NCBI GenBank assembly: GCA_034638255.1
Contig: JAWPGT010000011.1
Coordinates: 1 to 64,000, forward strand
DNA length: 64,000 bases
Origin: Coprinus comatus
Taxonomy: Eukaryota > Basidiomycota > Agaricomycetes > Agaricales > Agaricaceae
Reading direction: 5' to 3'
In this document: positions 34,799 through 48,200 of the stretch, piece by piece
Position numbering within the stretch: the stretch's first letter is position 1
How the letters are laid out: each line of letters starts with the position of its first letter
Notes under the pieces: model-generated
Databases searched by the model: none
Told to the model about the DNA's origin: nothing
Seen by the model: the letters and a program-made list of their open reading frames with translations, nothing else
Position numbers and translations under genes: made by a program

Positions 34799-36209
34799 AT
34801 GGAAGGCGAGAAAGTTATCAAAGATATCTTATTCGGTGGTGTACGTCCCTTCCTTATAATCAAACAAACCAACTCATTAAACAATGAATGGGGTGTTATA
34901 GTTTGCAGGAATGGTATCAAAAGTCTTTGAACATCCATTCGATTTGACCAAAGTCAGATTACAAGCTCAAGTTTTAGATTCTAAAGCCAGGTTTAATGGT
35001 CCTTTGGATTGTTTGTATAAGACTTGGAAAGGTGAAGGTGTTAGAGGGTTGTATAGGGTATGTCGTTTTTTTTTTCTTTCGTTCTTCTTTTATTATCTCT
35101 AATCCATATCCGTATCTCTATCTCCGATGTCCCTATCCCTATCTCTACATCTCACCGGCATATCTTCTGTTTCCTTTATATATCGTCTACTCTCATACTT
35201 GACACTGACCATATGATATGGAATATAGGGTCTACCAGCACCAATAACAGGCGCAATAGCCGAAAACGCTTCACTCTTTTTATCGTATAGAGAAATTCAA
35301 GCTTTTATACATAGATTTAATGGAAGAAATCCTGATACTTCAGAAGAACTTTCTATTGCTTGGAAAATGTTTGCTGGTGCCGGTGCTGGTGCTATTACCA
35401 GTTTCATTTTGTACGTATCATCTCTCTCTCTCTCTCTCTTTTTCCTTACTTTAAACTTGTGACTAACGCGTTGGATCTTTGGTAGGACTCCAGTGGAATT
35501 AGTCAAATGTAAAATGCAAGTTCAACAAATGGCACTTTCTCCTATTCCTTCCTCATCACTATCCTCTACATCTGGAGGAACAACAACAGCAACCCTCACG
35601 AAACCTAAACTCCCAGGTCCAATATCAGTTTTAACTTCAATCCTTCGTACAACGGGATTAAAAGGATTATGGTTAGGTCAAACAGGAACTTTAATTCGTG
35701 AAACAGGTGGTGGTGCAGCTTGGTTTGGAACTAAAGAATACGTCGCTTCTTTATTAGTTGCTAGACGTTTGAAACTTGAAGCTTCCGATTCCGATTTATC
35801 ATTAGCAGGAGGAGGAATAGGAATAGGAATAGGAGGAGGAAGTGGTGTTCCAAGTGTTAAAGATTTAAAACCTTGGGAATCAGCGTTATCAGGAGCAGTA
35901 GCAGGAGCTATGTTTAATTTGGTTTTATTTCCTGCTGATACAGTTAAAAGTGCTATGCAAACTGAATCTGAATTACGTCCTACTCAATCTTCTTCATCAT
36001 CATCATCATCATCGTCGTCTCGGTCTCCCACTTCAACAACCTCGAATACGAATGGATCACCTGGATTTTTGAAAACGTTTAATCAAATGTATAAAAAAGG
36101 AGGAATAAAAGGGTTATATGCAGGTTGTGGAATTACAGTAGCTAGAAGTATACCTTCTTCTGCTATTATTTTTTTGACTTTTGATGGATTGGTTAAGTAT
36201 TTTGGATGA
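34799..36209 (+). CDS. ORT1: Mitochondrial carrier, ornithine-carrier type
   Basis: Six-helix SLC25 transporter of the mitochondrial inner membrane. Four exons, starting MEGEKVIKDILFGG then FAGMVSKVFEH. All three carrier signatures are present: PFDLTKVRLQAQ, PVELVKCKMQVQQ and PADTVKSAMQTE, each followed by the (K/R)GLY or GLW element (EGVRGLYRGLPAP, GLKGLWLGQTGTL, GIKGLYAGCGITVARSIPSSA). The RETGGGAAWFGTKEY motif in the second repeat and the ALSGAVAGAMFN helix resemble fungal Ort1/Arg11 (ARG-13) ornithine carriers, which link mitochondrial ornithine synthesis to cytosolic arginine synthesis. The substrate is inferred from resemblance. Ser-rich low-complexity loops lie between repeats 2 and 3. 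Intact. Confidence 0.85.
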
Positions 36210-37947
36210 ATCGATTTTTTTTTTTTTTTTTTTTATGGATGAGGCCTAGGTTTGATAGGAGATAGCGTTAATTTGGAGATGGGTTTCACTGGGGGTGGGT
36301 TTGATTTGGAGATTGTTTAATTTGGAGATTGGTTATTTTGGAGATGGTTGATTGGGGATGGGTTCTCTCTTTCCCTTTCCAAATTTTTATTTTATTTTAT
36401 TTGGATTTTTAAAAAGGGATTTACTTTTGATTGAAGGTCGGGAGAAGTTAGAGTGGAATGTCGGAGAAAGAGAAGTGAAAGGGGAGGGGGAATTGGAATG
36501 GGAGAAAGGAAGTGAAAGTTTGGTTGGGTTGAGTTTAGTTTAGTAGGGTAGAATCATTGATATTTGGGATTTTAGAGGATTTATTGGATCTATGGGGATT
36601 CTAAAAGCGAAAGAAAGAGATTAGACGAGCTAAGTTTGGTAGTAAATGTGAAACGTGAAGGGTTGGCGATGATTTTTCTTTTTTGTAGGATTTTGATTTT
36701 TGTAGTTGCTTGCCGTTGCTGTTAGATATGATACATTGATGAATGAACAAAATACATACATACCCCTGTACATATTCACAGTATATTTTTACTCTTAGTT
36801 TCATTTTGGAAAACAAAAAACAATAAAGAGAACCAGGTTCGCAATGAACGTGAACCCAAAAAGAAAAGAATTAAAAATAAACAAACAAATTTAAACCTAT
36901 GTATGTACTTGTAGGTAGTACATACCACGTAGTTCTATAAAAAGATGAAAAATCCCGAGTACTCCACAGGACAAAAAAAAGAGAGTTAAGCGCACTAAGC
37001 GTTAATTATTAATTATCCCTCCCCCCTCCCCCGGCTAAAAAACTTCTTACTCTACTCTCTACATTACACAATTCATATATCATACATAGCTTCCATAACT
37101 TCTATAAACTCCGTCTTTCACTCGATCCTTACTCCTCGGTCTCTATAATCATTCAAAAAAATTTCCGTTCCCTGAGTCCCTCTGATCTTTCCATAGTCCA
37201 AAGGAAGGTTTTTTTTATGTTTAAGGTTCTTCCTCTTCTCTCTTCCTCTTCCATTTCAATTTTCAATTTCGGGTATTCGAATTCAAATTTCAATGTTTTC
37301 ATTCTACATAGTCTACGTAATAAAATATAATTAGTACATCCAAAACACTTTCTTTCGCTTTTCGAGTGTGTGTGTACAGACAGAGCCGTATCTTTCAACA
37401 ACAAAAAACTATTCCTTTTCTTTTTCTTTTTCGTTTCCTTTTCGCCCTCTTTTCATCGAGTGTGTTTGGGTTTGGTTGGGTGATAGTAGATACCGGTGTG
37501 CCAAGACTTTAAAAAAACGCTTACCTAGCATTCATCACGGAGTACAAAAGTTCTTTCCACCTTTCCAATTCTTTCTCTCACCATAGCCATAAATCTCTGG
37601 CATAAACCATAAATATTAAGCTATAATGTCAGTTGTCAGTTGTCAGTTGTCAATTGTCAATTGTCAACGTTAGTTAGTTTAGTGTCTTCCAATCCTGATA
37701 GAATACACGCAAAATTTTTTTTTTTTCAAAAACAAATGAAGTTTTCAAGTTGTCTTCCAATTACCCTGGGTCTAAACAAAACGATTACTCCTATTTTGTC
37801 CAAACCTAAGTCTTAGCTTTAGCTCAGATACCAACATCAACATCAACATCAACATCGACATTCTTAACTAACTCTACAATCAAGTTCCAGAAAACCAAAA
37901 GTAACACGAGTCAGAAAGAATAAAAAATTAAATTAAAAAAAAAGAAT
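36210..37947. other. Convergent 3' region, gene-free
   Basis: Lies between the carrier 3' end and the 3' end of the phosphatase. It contains a run of T after the carrier stop (36214-36233), a TTGGAGAT repeated phrase at 36270-36350, C-rich runs at 37018-37032, and a short tandem repeat of AGTTGTC/AATTGTC at about 37627-37667. No gene seen. The open frame at 36352-36543 begins with an ATG but has no family features. Confidence 0.5.
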
Positions 37948-40060
37948 CTAAAAAAGTGAAGAAGGCGATGGTGGTGGTGGTGAAGATCTAACTCCTAATC
38001 CAACCACCTGAAATATAATAGGTAACACTTCGGCTGCTAATATAGCTATACCAGCATATACTATCACTTTCGTCAACACTATTTATTATTATTATTATTA
38101 TAGTCAGTATTAGTATTATTAATTGAAGAATAAAAACGTACCATCAGCATCATAATGTTTAACCAACTCTCCATCTTTATCTCTTTCTCTTTCCTTCTCA
38201 TCACCATCATATTCATATTCATATCCACGTTCATCTTCATCTTCATTTAATTTAATAGAAACCCCTCGTTTCTTTTTTTCTTCTCCATTAACACCAGCAA
38301 CAACATTCCTCAACCCACTTTTTCTAACATTTCCTCTACCTTTAACCTGAACAGCACTTCCTTTCGCAATAGCATATTCTCCTCTTCCCCAATTTCCCTC
38401 ACCATCACCATAACCAATACCATCACCAATACCAATACCACGATGATCATCAGAAAGAACGCTTAAATCAATCAAACTAGGTATCGGATGTAAAACCTTA
38501 ACACCAACCATTCCACCACCACCACCTTCACTTTCATCCAAATCAACTTGAAATTCACTTGGAACATGATTATATTTCGTAGCAGGTGTATAAAACCTCC
38601 TATTTGGAAGTTTAATCAGTTTTGATAATGTTCTGAATGTAGGTGGTAGAATTAAATGGAGGAGGGATTTTGTTAAGAGACGCCATGTGAATATCGTTAT
38701 TATTCCTATTATTAGATAAGTTTAGATTGAATTAAAGAGAGAGAAAGAGAGAGAGACGTACCGATTATCATTTTTATTAATGCACAAAACCACCAAATAC
38801 CAATATCCATCCAATTTCTATCAATTTGAATCCACTCTCCTGCTACACCATTATACATCCAACCACTTCCAGGCATAATCAACCCTTTAACTTTATCCCC
38901 AATCCCAATCCCAGTTCCAGTTCCAATTATTGTTGTTGAAGGTAGTTGGAATTGAATAACAATCCAACGTCCTATAAAAATACCAAACACAACACTTGCA
39001 AAAGCTATTGCGTCTTCGAAACATGGACAATCATCTACCGGTTGTGGATGTTGATTTACCAATAGGATTATTAGTGAGGTTAAGATAAGAGGGGTTGTAT
39101 ATGTTGAAGTTGAAGTTGTTAACCGGTTCCATAATATGTTGTAGAGATTTAAACCTTTGGCAAATGTAAAGTTTAACGTGGTAGCGTCGAGTGGTGATGA
39201 TAATGATGTAGGAATTGGAATTGATATTTGTATACCACGAAATGAAGAAGATAACCACCAAATTAAAGAACCGAGTAATACACCTGTAAAACAATCTGTG
39301 AATGAATGCATTGCGGTATAGATACGACCGAATACGATTGAGAAAGTGTAGATGAGAAGAAGGATGGATAGGATTGTGAATGTTGTTTGTGAGATTGAAG
39401 GTGTTGATGTTGGTGGATATGCTAAGTCGTAGATGTGGGAAAAGAAGAATAAACCCATTGAGACACTGTTTGTGGAGTGTGTTGAAGGAAAACCGTATTC
39501 GAGGTGATGAGAACCTATGGCTGTTAATATCATTAGATATATTAGTAATTGGGTATGGTGTAGTTACATACTGAGACGAGTGACTGGAGGAGAGAAAGGA
39601 CGTGGAGAACAGAATAAATCTTTGATGACAGACGAAAAGTAAACTCCAGCAGCCAACTGGAACAAGAGGCTGGAGAGAGGATATGAGACAAGGCACGTGG
39701 TTGGATGGTTGATACACACCCTCTTCCCAATTGATCATAGCCAAAGAAATAGAGAGCAGGAAGAAAAGTCATGAAAAAGGTGTGTGTTCCGAGAGAAGAC
39801 GAGTAGACGAAATAGGCGTCAAGCCATGGAGATCTTAATTTGTTCTGAAGAGCAGCAATGATATGAGACTCTGGACGGACAGTAAGCAGCAAGGCACGTC
39901 TGACGGCAGCTCTCCAGGGGGGGAGGATTGCGTCGTATGCATCCGTTGGAAGATTGCCGGGGACGGAAGACATGGATGGATGAGCTGGTTTGGGTTTGTT
40001 TTTTTCGGTTGGGTTGGAAATGCTTATGTCAGCCGTCGGAGTTAGGATTAGGCGAACCAT
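37948..40060 (-). CDS. LCB3: Sphingoid long-chain-base phosphate phosphatase (PAP2 family)
   Basis: Integral-membrane lipid phosphatase of the ER that dephosphorylates long-chain base phosphates. Exons run from ATG 40060 (an internal MSSVPGNLP is an alternative start) through SPWLDAYFVYSSSLGTHTFFMTFLPALYFFGYDQLGRG, then LLFQLAAGVYFSSVIKDLFCSPRPF, then AIGSHHLEYGFPSTHSTNSVSMG, then FGRIYTAMHSFTDCFTGVLLGS. These hold the three PAP2 motifs (K...RP, PSTH, R...H...D), with STH in place of SGH as in Lcb3/SGPP-type enzymes. Several hydrophobic helices follow. A hydrophilic Gly/Glu/Lys-rich loop (38140-38540) precedes a last exon VLTKVIVYAGIAILAAEVLPII that gives another membrane helix and ends PPPSPSSLF. 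The acceptor choice after GRG is mine, because it keeps frame. Confidence 0.88.
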
Positions 40061-40189
40061 GTGAATTGGGGAAAATTGCGGGGTAGAGATGCGGAGATAG
40101 GACTGGTGTTTGTTTGTGTTTGGGGAGTAGATCTTGATTGAGGACCCCAGAGAGTGGATGATATTAGGAGAGATGATTTAGTTGGGCAA

Positions 40190-42299
40190 ATGAGCTTTCC
40201 GATGAACGCCCACTACGACTTTCGCAATGACTTTGCTGACGACCTTGCCTCTCTCACAACCCATAACATATTCGACATCTCAGCCCCTATTCATGATCCT
40301 CCCCCAAACTTCAACTCGACTCTTCCTGCGCTAAACTCGTCTATGCGCTATGAACCCCATCCTGACCCTCCCCCCCACCACCCTCCCTCCTCCTTCTTCC
40401 ACCGCCACACCCCCTCTCCCTCCCACAACCAACGCTCTCGTTCTCGCTCACGGCCTCCCTCGGGCGCTGGAACAGGCGGTCCTACTCGTACTGTCAGGGG
40501 CAAACGTGGTAACAGTGTCAGCAGCACCTCTCCTCCTCCCCCTCGTCCTCAGGCCATCGTCATTCCAGGCTCACATCACTCCCATCATCGAATGGCTGCA
40601 AGCTTGGGTGGTCTAGGAACTCAAGGCTGGTTTGTTAATTCTCATTCCTCAGCTTCGGATTTCTCTCTTCCAACTCCAGATTCCCTACACTCCCATTCCC
40701 ATTCCTTACATTCCCATTCCCATCCACACACACAAACACATCAGGGATACACTCCCTTTTCATTAAACTCTCCTACTACTGATATGCATCTGCCTCCCCT
40801 TTCTCATCATCATATTCCTCAACTCGGTGGTGCTGGTAGTGTTCCTAAAGATCCTCAATCTCATCTTCAATCCATTTCTACAAGTATAGGATCAAACGGA
40901 ACTATTGTAAATGGGATCAACGGTTTAGCTTTGGGAATGTCTCCTTCTCATAATCATGCTTCTCCAACAAACTCAAACTCGAATAACAATAATAACGTTG
41001 TTAATCAGGTTCAATCGGCGGCTGAGAAACAAGCTGCTATAGCTAATGAAAAGAGGAGACGAAGAAGGGAAAGTCATAATGCTGTCGAAAGACGAAGAAG
41101 AGACAACATTAACGAAAAAATCAGTGAATTGGCTACTTTGATACCGGAATGTATGCTTGATGTTGGGATTGTTGGAGGTACTGGTACCGGTACTAGTAAT
41201 GGAGGCACAAGTGGGAACGGAACAGGTTCGGGATTGGAAGATCAATTACTTTCACCGATATCACCTTCGGAAAGTGGTAGTTTGACGATTCCAGGATTGA
41301 AAAAGGAAGAGGATGGAATGGGAGTGACGACTGGTACTACTAATAATAATAATACTGGTTTGGGGTCTGTGGAAAATGGGGTTGTTAAGGCGAATAAAGG
41401 GATGATTTTGAGGAAGAGTGTTGAATATATTCGGTATGTTTTCTATACTTTAAGAACGAGATTAATGTTAATCTGATGTGTGTGTGTGTGTGTGTTTCAG
41501 ATACTTACAACAATTGGTTACGGCACAAGGAGCACGTAATAGAGAACTCGAACAAGAATTAAAAGCTTATCGATCTGGTGAAAAACCTGAACCTACTTCT
41601 GATCAAAACGATAACCTACTCAACAATCATCTTCAAAATCACAATCTCAGTCTTAACATCGATTTCAATAACAACAATAACAACAGCTCCAATGGGAACA
41701 ATACCAACACCAATAACAATAACGATGGTATGATTCTCGTTCCCGAGGGTGGTAACGGAAATGGGAATGGGAATAACGTGGGAGGTGGTGGTAGTGGGAA
41801 TGGGAATGGTGGATTCAATGGATTCAATGGACTTTCAATGTCACCGACATTACATGAAGACGATGAAATGGAAATGGAAATGATGCAACCTCAACATCAA
41901 TATCACCAACAACACCAACACCAACAACACCAACAACATCAACAACACCACATTCACCAAAACCATCCTCACCAAAATCATCCTCACGCTCACCAAAATC
42001 ATAACATGCATACACAACATACGTTAAATGGTGGAGATTCGGAAGGAAGTTTAAGTCCTGATGCTAGTGTTTCAATTGATGGTATTGATAATGTTTCTCT
42101 TGATGGTGTTGGTGTTGGTAACGGTATGAATGTTAATGTTGGAGGAGGTTTAGGTTTGGGATTGGGATTGGGAGGAGAGGAAAGAGGAAGAAAGAGAGAT
42201 GTGGTACGTACTAGAACGAATGTAAATGGGAATGGGGTTGGAGTTGGAGTTGGAGTTGGAGTTGGAGGTGAAAGTCAATTGGTAGCTATGGAATCGTGA
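40190..42299 (+). CDS. USF-like bHLH transcription factor with expanded loop
   Basis: Nuclear DNA-binding protein. First ATG in frame is at 40190 (MSFPMNAHYDFRNDFADDL); the frame is open upstream to a GTG but has no earlier ATG, so a 5' exon is possible. The N-terminal 280 residues are His/Ser/Pro-rich. The basic region RRRRRESHNAVERRRRDNIN has the His-Glu-Arg pattern that reads CANNTG E-boxes, CACGTG in USF/Cbf1-type proteins. Helix 1 is EKISELATLIPECM. About 80 Gly/Thr/Asn-rich residues precede helix 2 (ILRKSVEYIR). An intron (41434-41500) cuts helix 2, continuing YLQQLVTAQGARNRELEQEL, a zipper-like extension. The C-terminus has Asn, Gly and His/Gln repeats. Targets unknown. Confidence 0.85.
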
Positions 42300-45200
42300 A
42301 AAAGTTTTCTTTCCCTTATTCCCTCCCCCCCCCTCTTCCTCCCTACTCTCATTTTTTGTGTGTGAAGTGGTTGAACGTTGATATTGAGGGTTGTTGTTTT
42401 TTTTTTTTTGTGTTTTTGATTTTTGATTTGATGAGGATATTGGACGGTTTTATATGATTTCGGATTTGAATTCTGAATTCAATTCTTGGTTTATGGTTTC
42501 TCCCTTTTTTTTTTTTTTTGTTGTTGTCGGTATCACCGATTTGTGATTTACGATTACGATTTTATGATTGTGATTTGTGATATTTGATTTTTTTGATTGT
42601 GATTTGTGATTTTGTGATTGGAGTTTTTTGGTTATTATATATAACAACCCTTTCCCCTCCCCCCTCCCCCTCGAAAAAAAATGTGGTCGTGAAAGTGATC
42701 ACTTTTTTGTGTTCTTGTGTTCTTCTCCCCTCTCCTCTCATTTCTTCTCTCGTTTTTCTTGTTTACGTTTTTTCATGATACGTTCTTTTTTATTATTTAC
42801 CCACTTTTTTTTTTTACAATTGTACCATTCACTTTTCATGTTTCATATTTCATTTTTCACATTTCAATACCTTTACTTTTACTTTTACTTTCACTTTAAA
42901 TTTCTGCTTTCTGCTTTTTGCTTTTTTACCCACTAAAATACCATGTGGAAATGTCCAAATTAGTAAAAGGGTCTCTTTTTTCTACACGTTTTGTGTTATT
43001 TACGTTTTTCTTTGATTCCTGATTTTGATTCTTTACCTGTCTCTTGCTTTTTCTTTTTACTGTTTTATCTATGTACCTCACTGTATTGAAAAGTCAAAAT
43101 TCGAGTCAATGTTTTTTGTTTTTGTTGGAAGAATATCAACATCAATAGTATATAACACGTAGTTGTGAATAAGGTTGGGTGTTGTAAAAATCGTTTTTTA
43201 ACTTCCCCTTTTAAAAGAATATTCAACAAACACTTGAAGTTTAGAAGAGTGGGATAATTTTTGTAGATTGTAGTATAGTATAGTACTGGTACATAGCCTG
43301 GAGACCGATTCAAGCACCGTTTCGTTTCTTTTTCTTTCTTTTTTTTTCTTTATTCAGGATTCAAAGAAATGTGAACGCCGAGTTAATCTCGGTGATCTCG
43401 AAAATCAAACGAGTTTTTTTTTTTTTGAAAGTTGTCACCATTTTACTTACCAATACTCAATTATTCACCGGCCTCCGAATCCGAATCCGAAAAAAACTCC
43501 AAGGGTCGAAAGTCAAAAAAAAAAAAAAAAAAGTTCCAAACTTGGTTCAAAATACCTTAACAACGACTTGCATAGCTCACCTTTACTAATCGTTACCGAA
43601 CTCTCCTATATGAATTATGTATTAGTACTTATATTCAATATATCAATTGTGTCCGAGTCTCCAAGTGACTTGAATACATAATTCGGAAATTGACAAAGAC
43701 CCTATATCAGTCATCCATTAGTTTGAAGTTTCCATACAAGTTCCATACTAACCGTACTATACCGACCATCGGAACCGGTCATCGGTATTCATTACGATTT
43801 AAGGGGGTATTAGAACCTTTGATCCTTTGGTATTATTGGCCCCAAAGGACAAAGGGAATAATGGTTTAACCGTTCAACTCCAGTCTCCGACTTCTTAGGA
43901 CTCCAACATAGAAACAGTCTCCCCCTCTCACTCATATAGGTAAGGGCTACATTACTAGGGTATGTAAATATACTAGATACCCACACAGTCCGTTTTTTCC
44001 CGTTCACCTTTCCCCTCCCCCTTCATTCTTCGTATGTTTCCATTTTCTCAATGATCAATGATTCTCTTGATTGGTTCTTTGATTGATTTCGTTTTCGTAA
44101 ATTTTTTTTCCCGAATTCCCATTGATTTTCGTACTCAGGCCTTCAGACTTTGACTAGGAGTCACCCTCTCTCTAGTCATCCCTTCTTACTTTCTTACTTA
44201 TTGAAAGTTCAGTCTTGTTTCTCCAGTAAGTACTAAGAAAAGGTCTAGGGGACTCGACTCGGACGTCTTGTTCTTGGCCTGAATAACCAACTAAGAAGTT
44301 ATTTTTTGACCTCTTCCAATTATATAGCCATCTTATATAGGAGGTGATTATACAAAAAAGAACCTTCAACCTTCAATGGCCAACTAATTCGATAAGTTTG
44401 TGGTATTGGTGAATGGGGGTAAGAGCCTGAGGGGTGATCCCAATCAATTGAAACGGTACTACCAACAGGGGAACTTGGAGTCTCGAAATTTGGATTTTTG
44501 GATTGGTGATGGATAGAATTGGGGAAGGGGGAGGTTTCGGGGAGGTTACATATCATTGTAGGTAATGTTGAACCCTGAAGTCGCAATAGTGCACACTGCG
44601 GTATTCAAATTTCAAGGTCCACTATGACCCCCCCGGATTGCTTTACGTTAATAAACTCACAGAGTGGTTTGCTTAGCTCCAAGGGCCCCGGCCCAACTAC
44701 TTAAAGTGGTAGATTAGAGGTAGGGGTAAGTGTACGTACTATGTATTTGAATGGGAGTGTAGGGAGATTGAAAATTCAATAGAGTTTATGTTTGATATTT
44801 GTTCGTAAAACTGGAACTGGGGACCTGGACCCATTGGTGTTACGTTTCTTTGATTCTTGCATATACATATTAGTATATGATCATCGCTCGATTTGATGCA
44901 AGTTCCAGTTTATGTAGTACGTACTAGCACAGATATGTTCAAATTTCAACTTTTTGTACGTTATGTTTTTTTTTGTGAATACAAAAAGAATTCTTTTATA
45001 GGTTCAGGAGCTGTCAATGAAATTCAAAAAAGAGAAACAACAGAAATTCGGAATAGAAAAAGGGATGGAATAGGGAATATATTGACTCCTTGAACCACTG
45101 AACTGATTTCTAGTATATGTGTGTACAATGTACCTAGTTAAAAACGTTAAAGTTCTAGAAATACCCGACTGTACCCGGGCAGTTTAAATCTGAGGAGAGA

Positions 45201-48200
45201 GTTGAAGTTCGGGAAAACACAAACTCACTATCATACTACTGTTTTTCTTTTTAATATATCCATTTTAAGTTCAAGCTTCAAGCATATTAGTAAATGGAAA
45301 AGCAGTATCATATCATAAATTGTTACAGAGTCTAAATGTTTAACTTTCAACTTCGCTTCTATCCACTGTCCAACGTGGAAAAAATAAAATTACTGATACT
45401 ATACTCGACATGGTAATCTTTGCCTTAGCGAACGTCAAGTGTTGAGCATTGGGAACCGGTGCCACCACTGAGTTCTTCGTACGGTTGACATCCCATTGAC
45501 ATATCTCATTGGTCAGTACTAGTATCCGACGTCCATCAATCAACTTGGTTTGCGAATTTGAAAAACAAAATACAAAACATAAATAACAAAGTAAAAATAT
45601 CTTGCTCGGTAAGAACGCCACCGCCGTCACGGAAAATTATGCAAACCCAAGCCTAGTAAAGGTCAGGAGTATTTGAGACATCGAGTATATTGAAATTTCA
45701 AGAAACTTCGACTCCAACATTCGAACCTCGGAAATCGGTAGTCCTACTTGGAGCCAGGAATCTGTCATGAAAGCTGTCAACCTCGAGTTAGTGAAGCCTG
45801 GAGTCAAGGAACAAATGATGCCACTAGTAGTGTTAGTACGAAGCCGTCGTCATTCGAAGTTGAAGTTGCGAATCTGAATTTCCCCGCTGGTACTAGTTAT
45901 TATTTTCTCTTTTATCATTTTCTCGGCGCGCCGCTCTCCGAGGATGCTCAAGTTTCAAGTTTTCCAAGGTTTGTGCATGCCTCCAGTCTTCTGTATTTCA
46001 GGTCCAACACCTTAGTGATCCGACTCTAACGCTGCGCTATAAGCCTTACTCTTTGATTTGGAGCTAGTACTCTCCACGCACGTTTCTCTGGGTAATTGAC
46101 TTAGTAGCCGCCTGTAGCCGTATACTCGGCAGAAATTTATCCACACTTGTGTCTATACTTAGAGGAGTCTGAACCAGGGGTCGACGAAACGAATTATAAA
46201 TGGGTTTATAAGGTAACTTTTGAGCGTCAGCTTCGTTGGGAACTCTTACTTTACGTACAGATACTTCACCTTACGTTATATTTTCTGTTATTTTCTCGGG
46301 GATTGTCTTTCAAAATGATAAGCGAAAACTCCGTATAGTATTTAGTATGTACTATTTTTACCTCAACAAACACCAGTATCTAGGTTATTCAAAGAAGGGA
46401 AATGTGGATGTGGATACTTTCAGCATATAGATTCCACTGTCCATGATGTAGTATGATGCCATTTGGAAGGTTGATATTGGATTGATACGAGTCGATAATC
46501 CAATGGTTGGGGACTGTTGGGGATCCAGGCCCAGGGGTATCACTAGCCCCGAAGACCCTTATTCAATCATCATCTAGGGACGCGGGACTCCTTTCCTTTT
46601 TTCTCTTTCCTTTTATTTCTTATTCCCTTTTCTTGAAACTTTCTTCAACAGGGACGTTACTAGTTCGAAAAGTTCATTATAAGTATCCCACACTGACTCG
46701 TAAGTGTCGGAATAACTTTATTTTACACAAAAAATATGAACAAGGGACGTTTTCAACCCTTTTCGCGAGGTCGGAGAATGTGATGAAAGAGGTCCGGAGG
46801 TAGGACTCGGTGACCGAGTAACCGGTGGATAAAAGGCCGAGCTTGGACTATATCAAGTATAAGAGGGGGTAAGATGGAGGGTAAGAGCATAAGTAGCTGG
46901 CAATCAAAACAAGACAAAAAAACAGCCGAACGAATAGGATATTTTATATTATACTAGAAATTCCGAGTAGTATGAATGTCTTCGTGTCCTTTACATTGAA
47001 CAATACGAGTCTCCTCTAATGAGTACATTTGGGGTATTACCCTAGTAACACTGATTTGGAGTCGGTTATTTGGATTTTGCGAACTGGACGGAATTTAACA
47101 ACATGGATTTGAAGACAACCCCCCTCCATACCACTGACCAGTAGGCTACCGCACAGTGTTTCGGGAGCATTAACATGGCATCCCTGTACTGTGGGAAACT
47201 TGTTGGATTTGTGATAATTGCTACAATTGGGGTATTTGGAAATTCGATGTGATCGTCCGCGGATTAGTGAGGCCTTCTGGGACTACGAGAACTGGACTCT
47301 GAATACCGAGCGTTTTCAAGTTCTAGGGATTACTGAATACGAGTACGTGCTACTACTAGTAAGCACTATTCTGTCTCCTGGTAGGCGGCCATAGGTTATT
47401 TTGACAACATATAGTAGTATCAGTGAATGATCTAGTAAAAAGCGGTTAATGGGTCACGTTCAACCTATTATCACTTCTACATCGACATCGCTTGAACGGG
47501 CACCGTCTACGATTTGATCAGCTATGTTCAGGAGGTGAAATGGGAATGACATTATGACATCTCGCAAGTTCATTTTTCTGGAACCTTGTTTAAGAAGTTA
47601 TTGTCGCCCTTGGATTGCTCTACGGCGATTTCCTTGCTTGAAAATGTAAAGTCGCTTAACTATCGCTTAAGAATATTATATATATAAATGTATGTGTATT
47701 TCGCGTAACACTTCCTCAATAATTTAGGCGGTGTTACTAAATACATAATCAACATCATAATTGAGTTTACATCAACGTTCCAACCAACATATCGAGATGA
47801 TCTCGAATTATCCGAGACAAATCAGTTCGCCCTATTCCATCTCCTCAGTGGAGGTTATGTATGTCCTGTATACATTGCTAACCTTCCAAGTGAACAACCT
47901 CTCATTTGACTTCAGTTATTCAACTGAACATCCAATGACTCTGTTTGCATCAACGAAATCCATGTGGTCAGGGACCCTTGGAGAACTAGTCTAGATCGTA
48001 AGTTTCTTTTAGAACAATTAGACTGAATATGCACTACCACCTACCACATCTAGTATCATAAAGTTCATTACACAATACATTGTTTTGTGATGGTGCATTT
48101 AACGTGGATATTTGATCTTGTAAAGTTTACATATGTATGTCCCATCGTCTAAGTAATGAGTAGGTGCGTAGCAACCGCATTAAACATGCTTAAGGCCGAA

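Noticed and set aside
40154..40189. Longer N-terminus of the bHLH protein
   Set aside because: The extension starts with GTG, not ATG. A 5' exon is possible, but I cannot support one.
45340..45630. 96-codon minus-strand frame with a signal-peptide-like start
   Set aside because: Begins at GTG, has no ATG, no splice partners and no family features.
45985..46050. Minus-strand TAGCGCAGCGTTAGAG resembling a tRNA 5' half
   Set aside because: The downstream part does not fold into anticodon and T arms and has no B box at tRNA spacing. Possibly a relic, not supportable.
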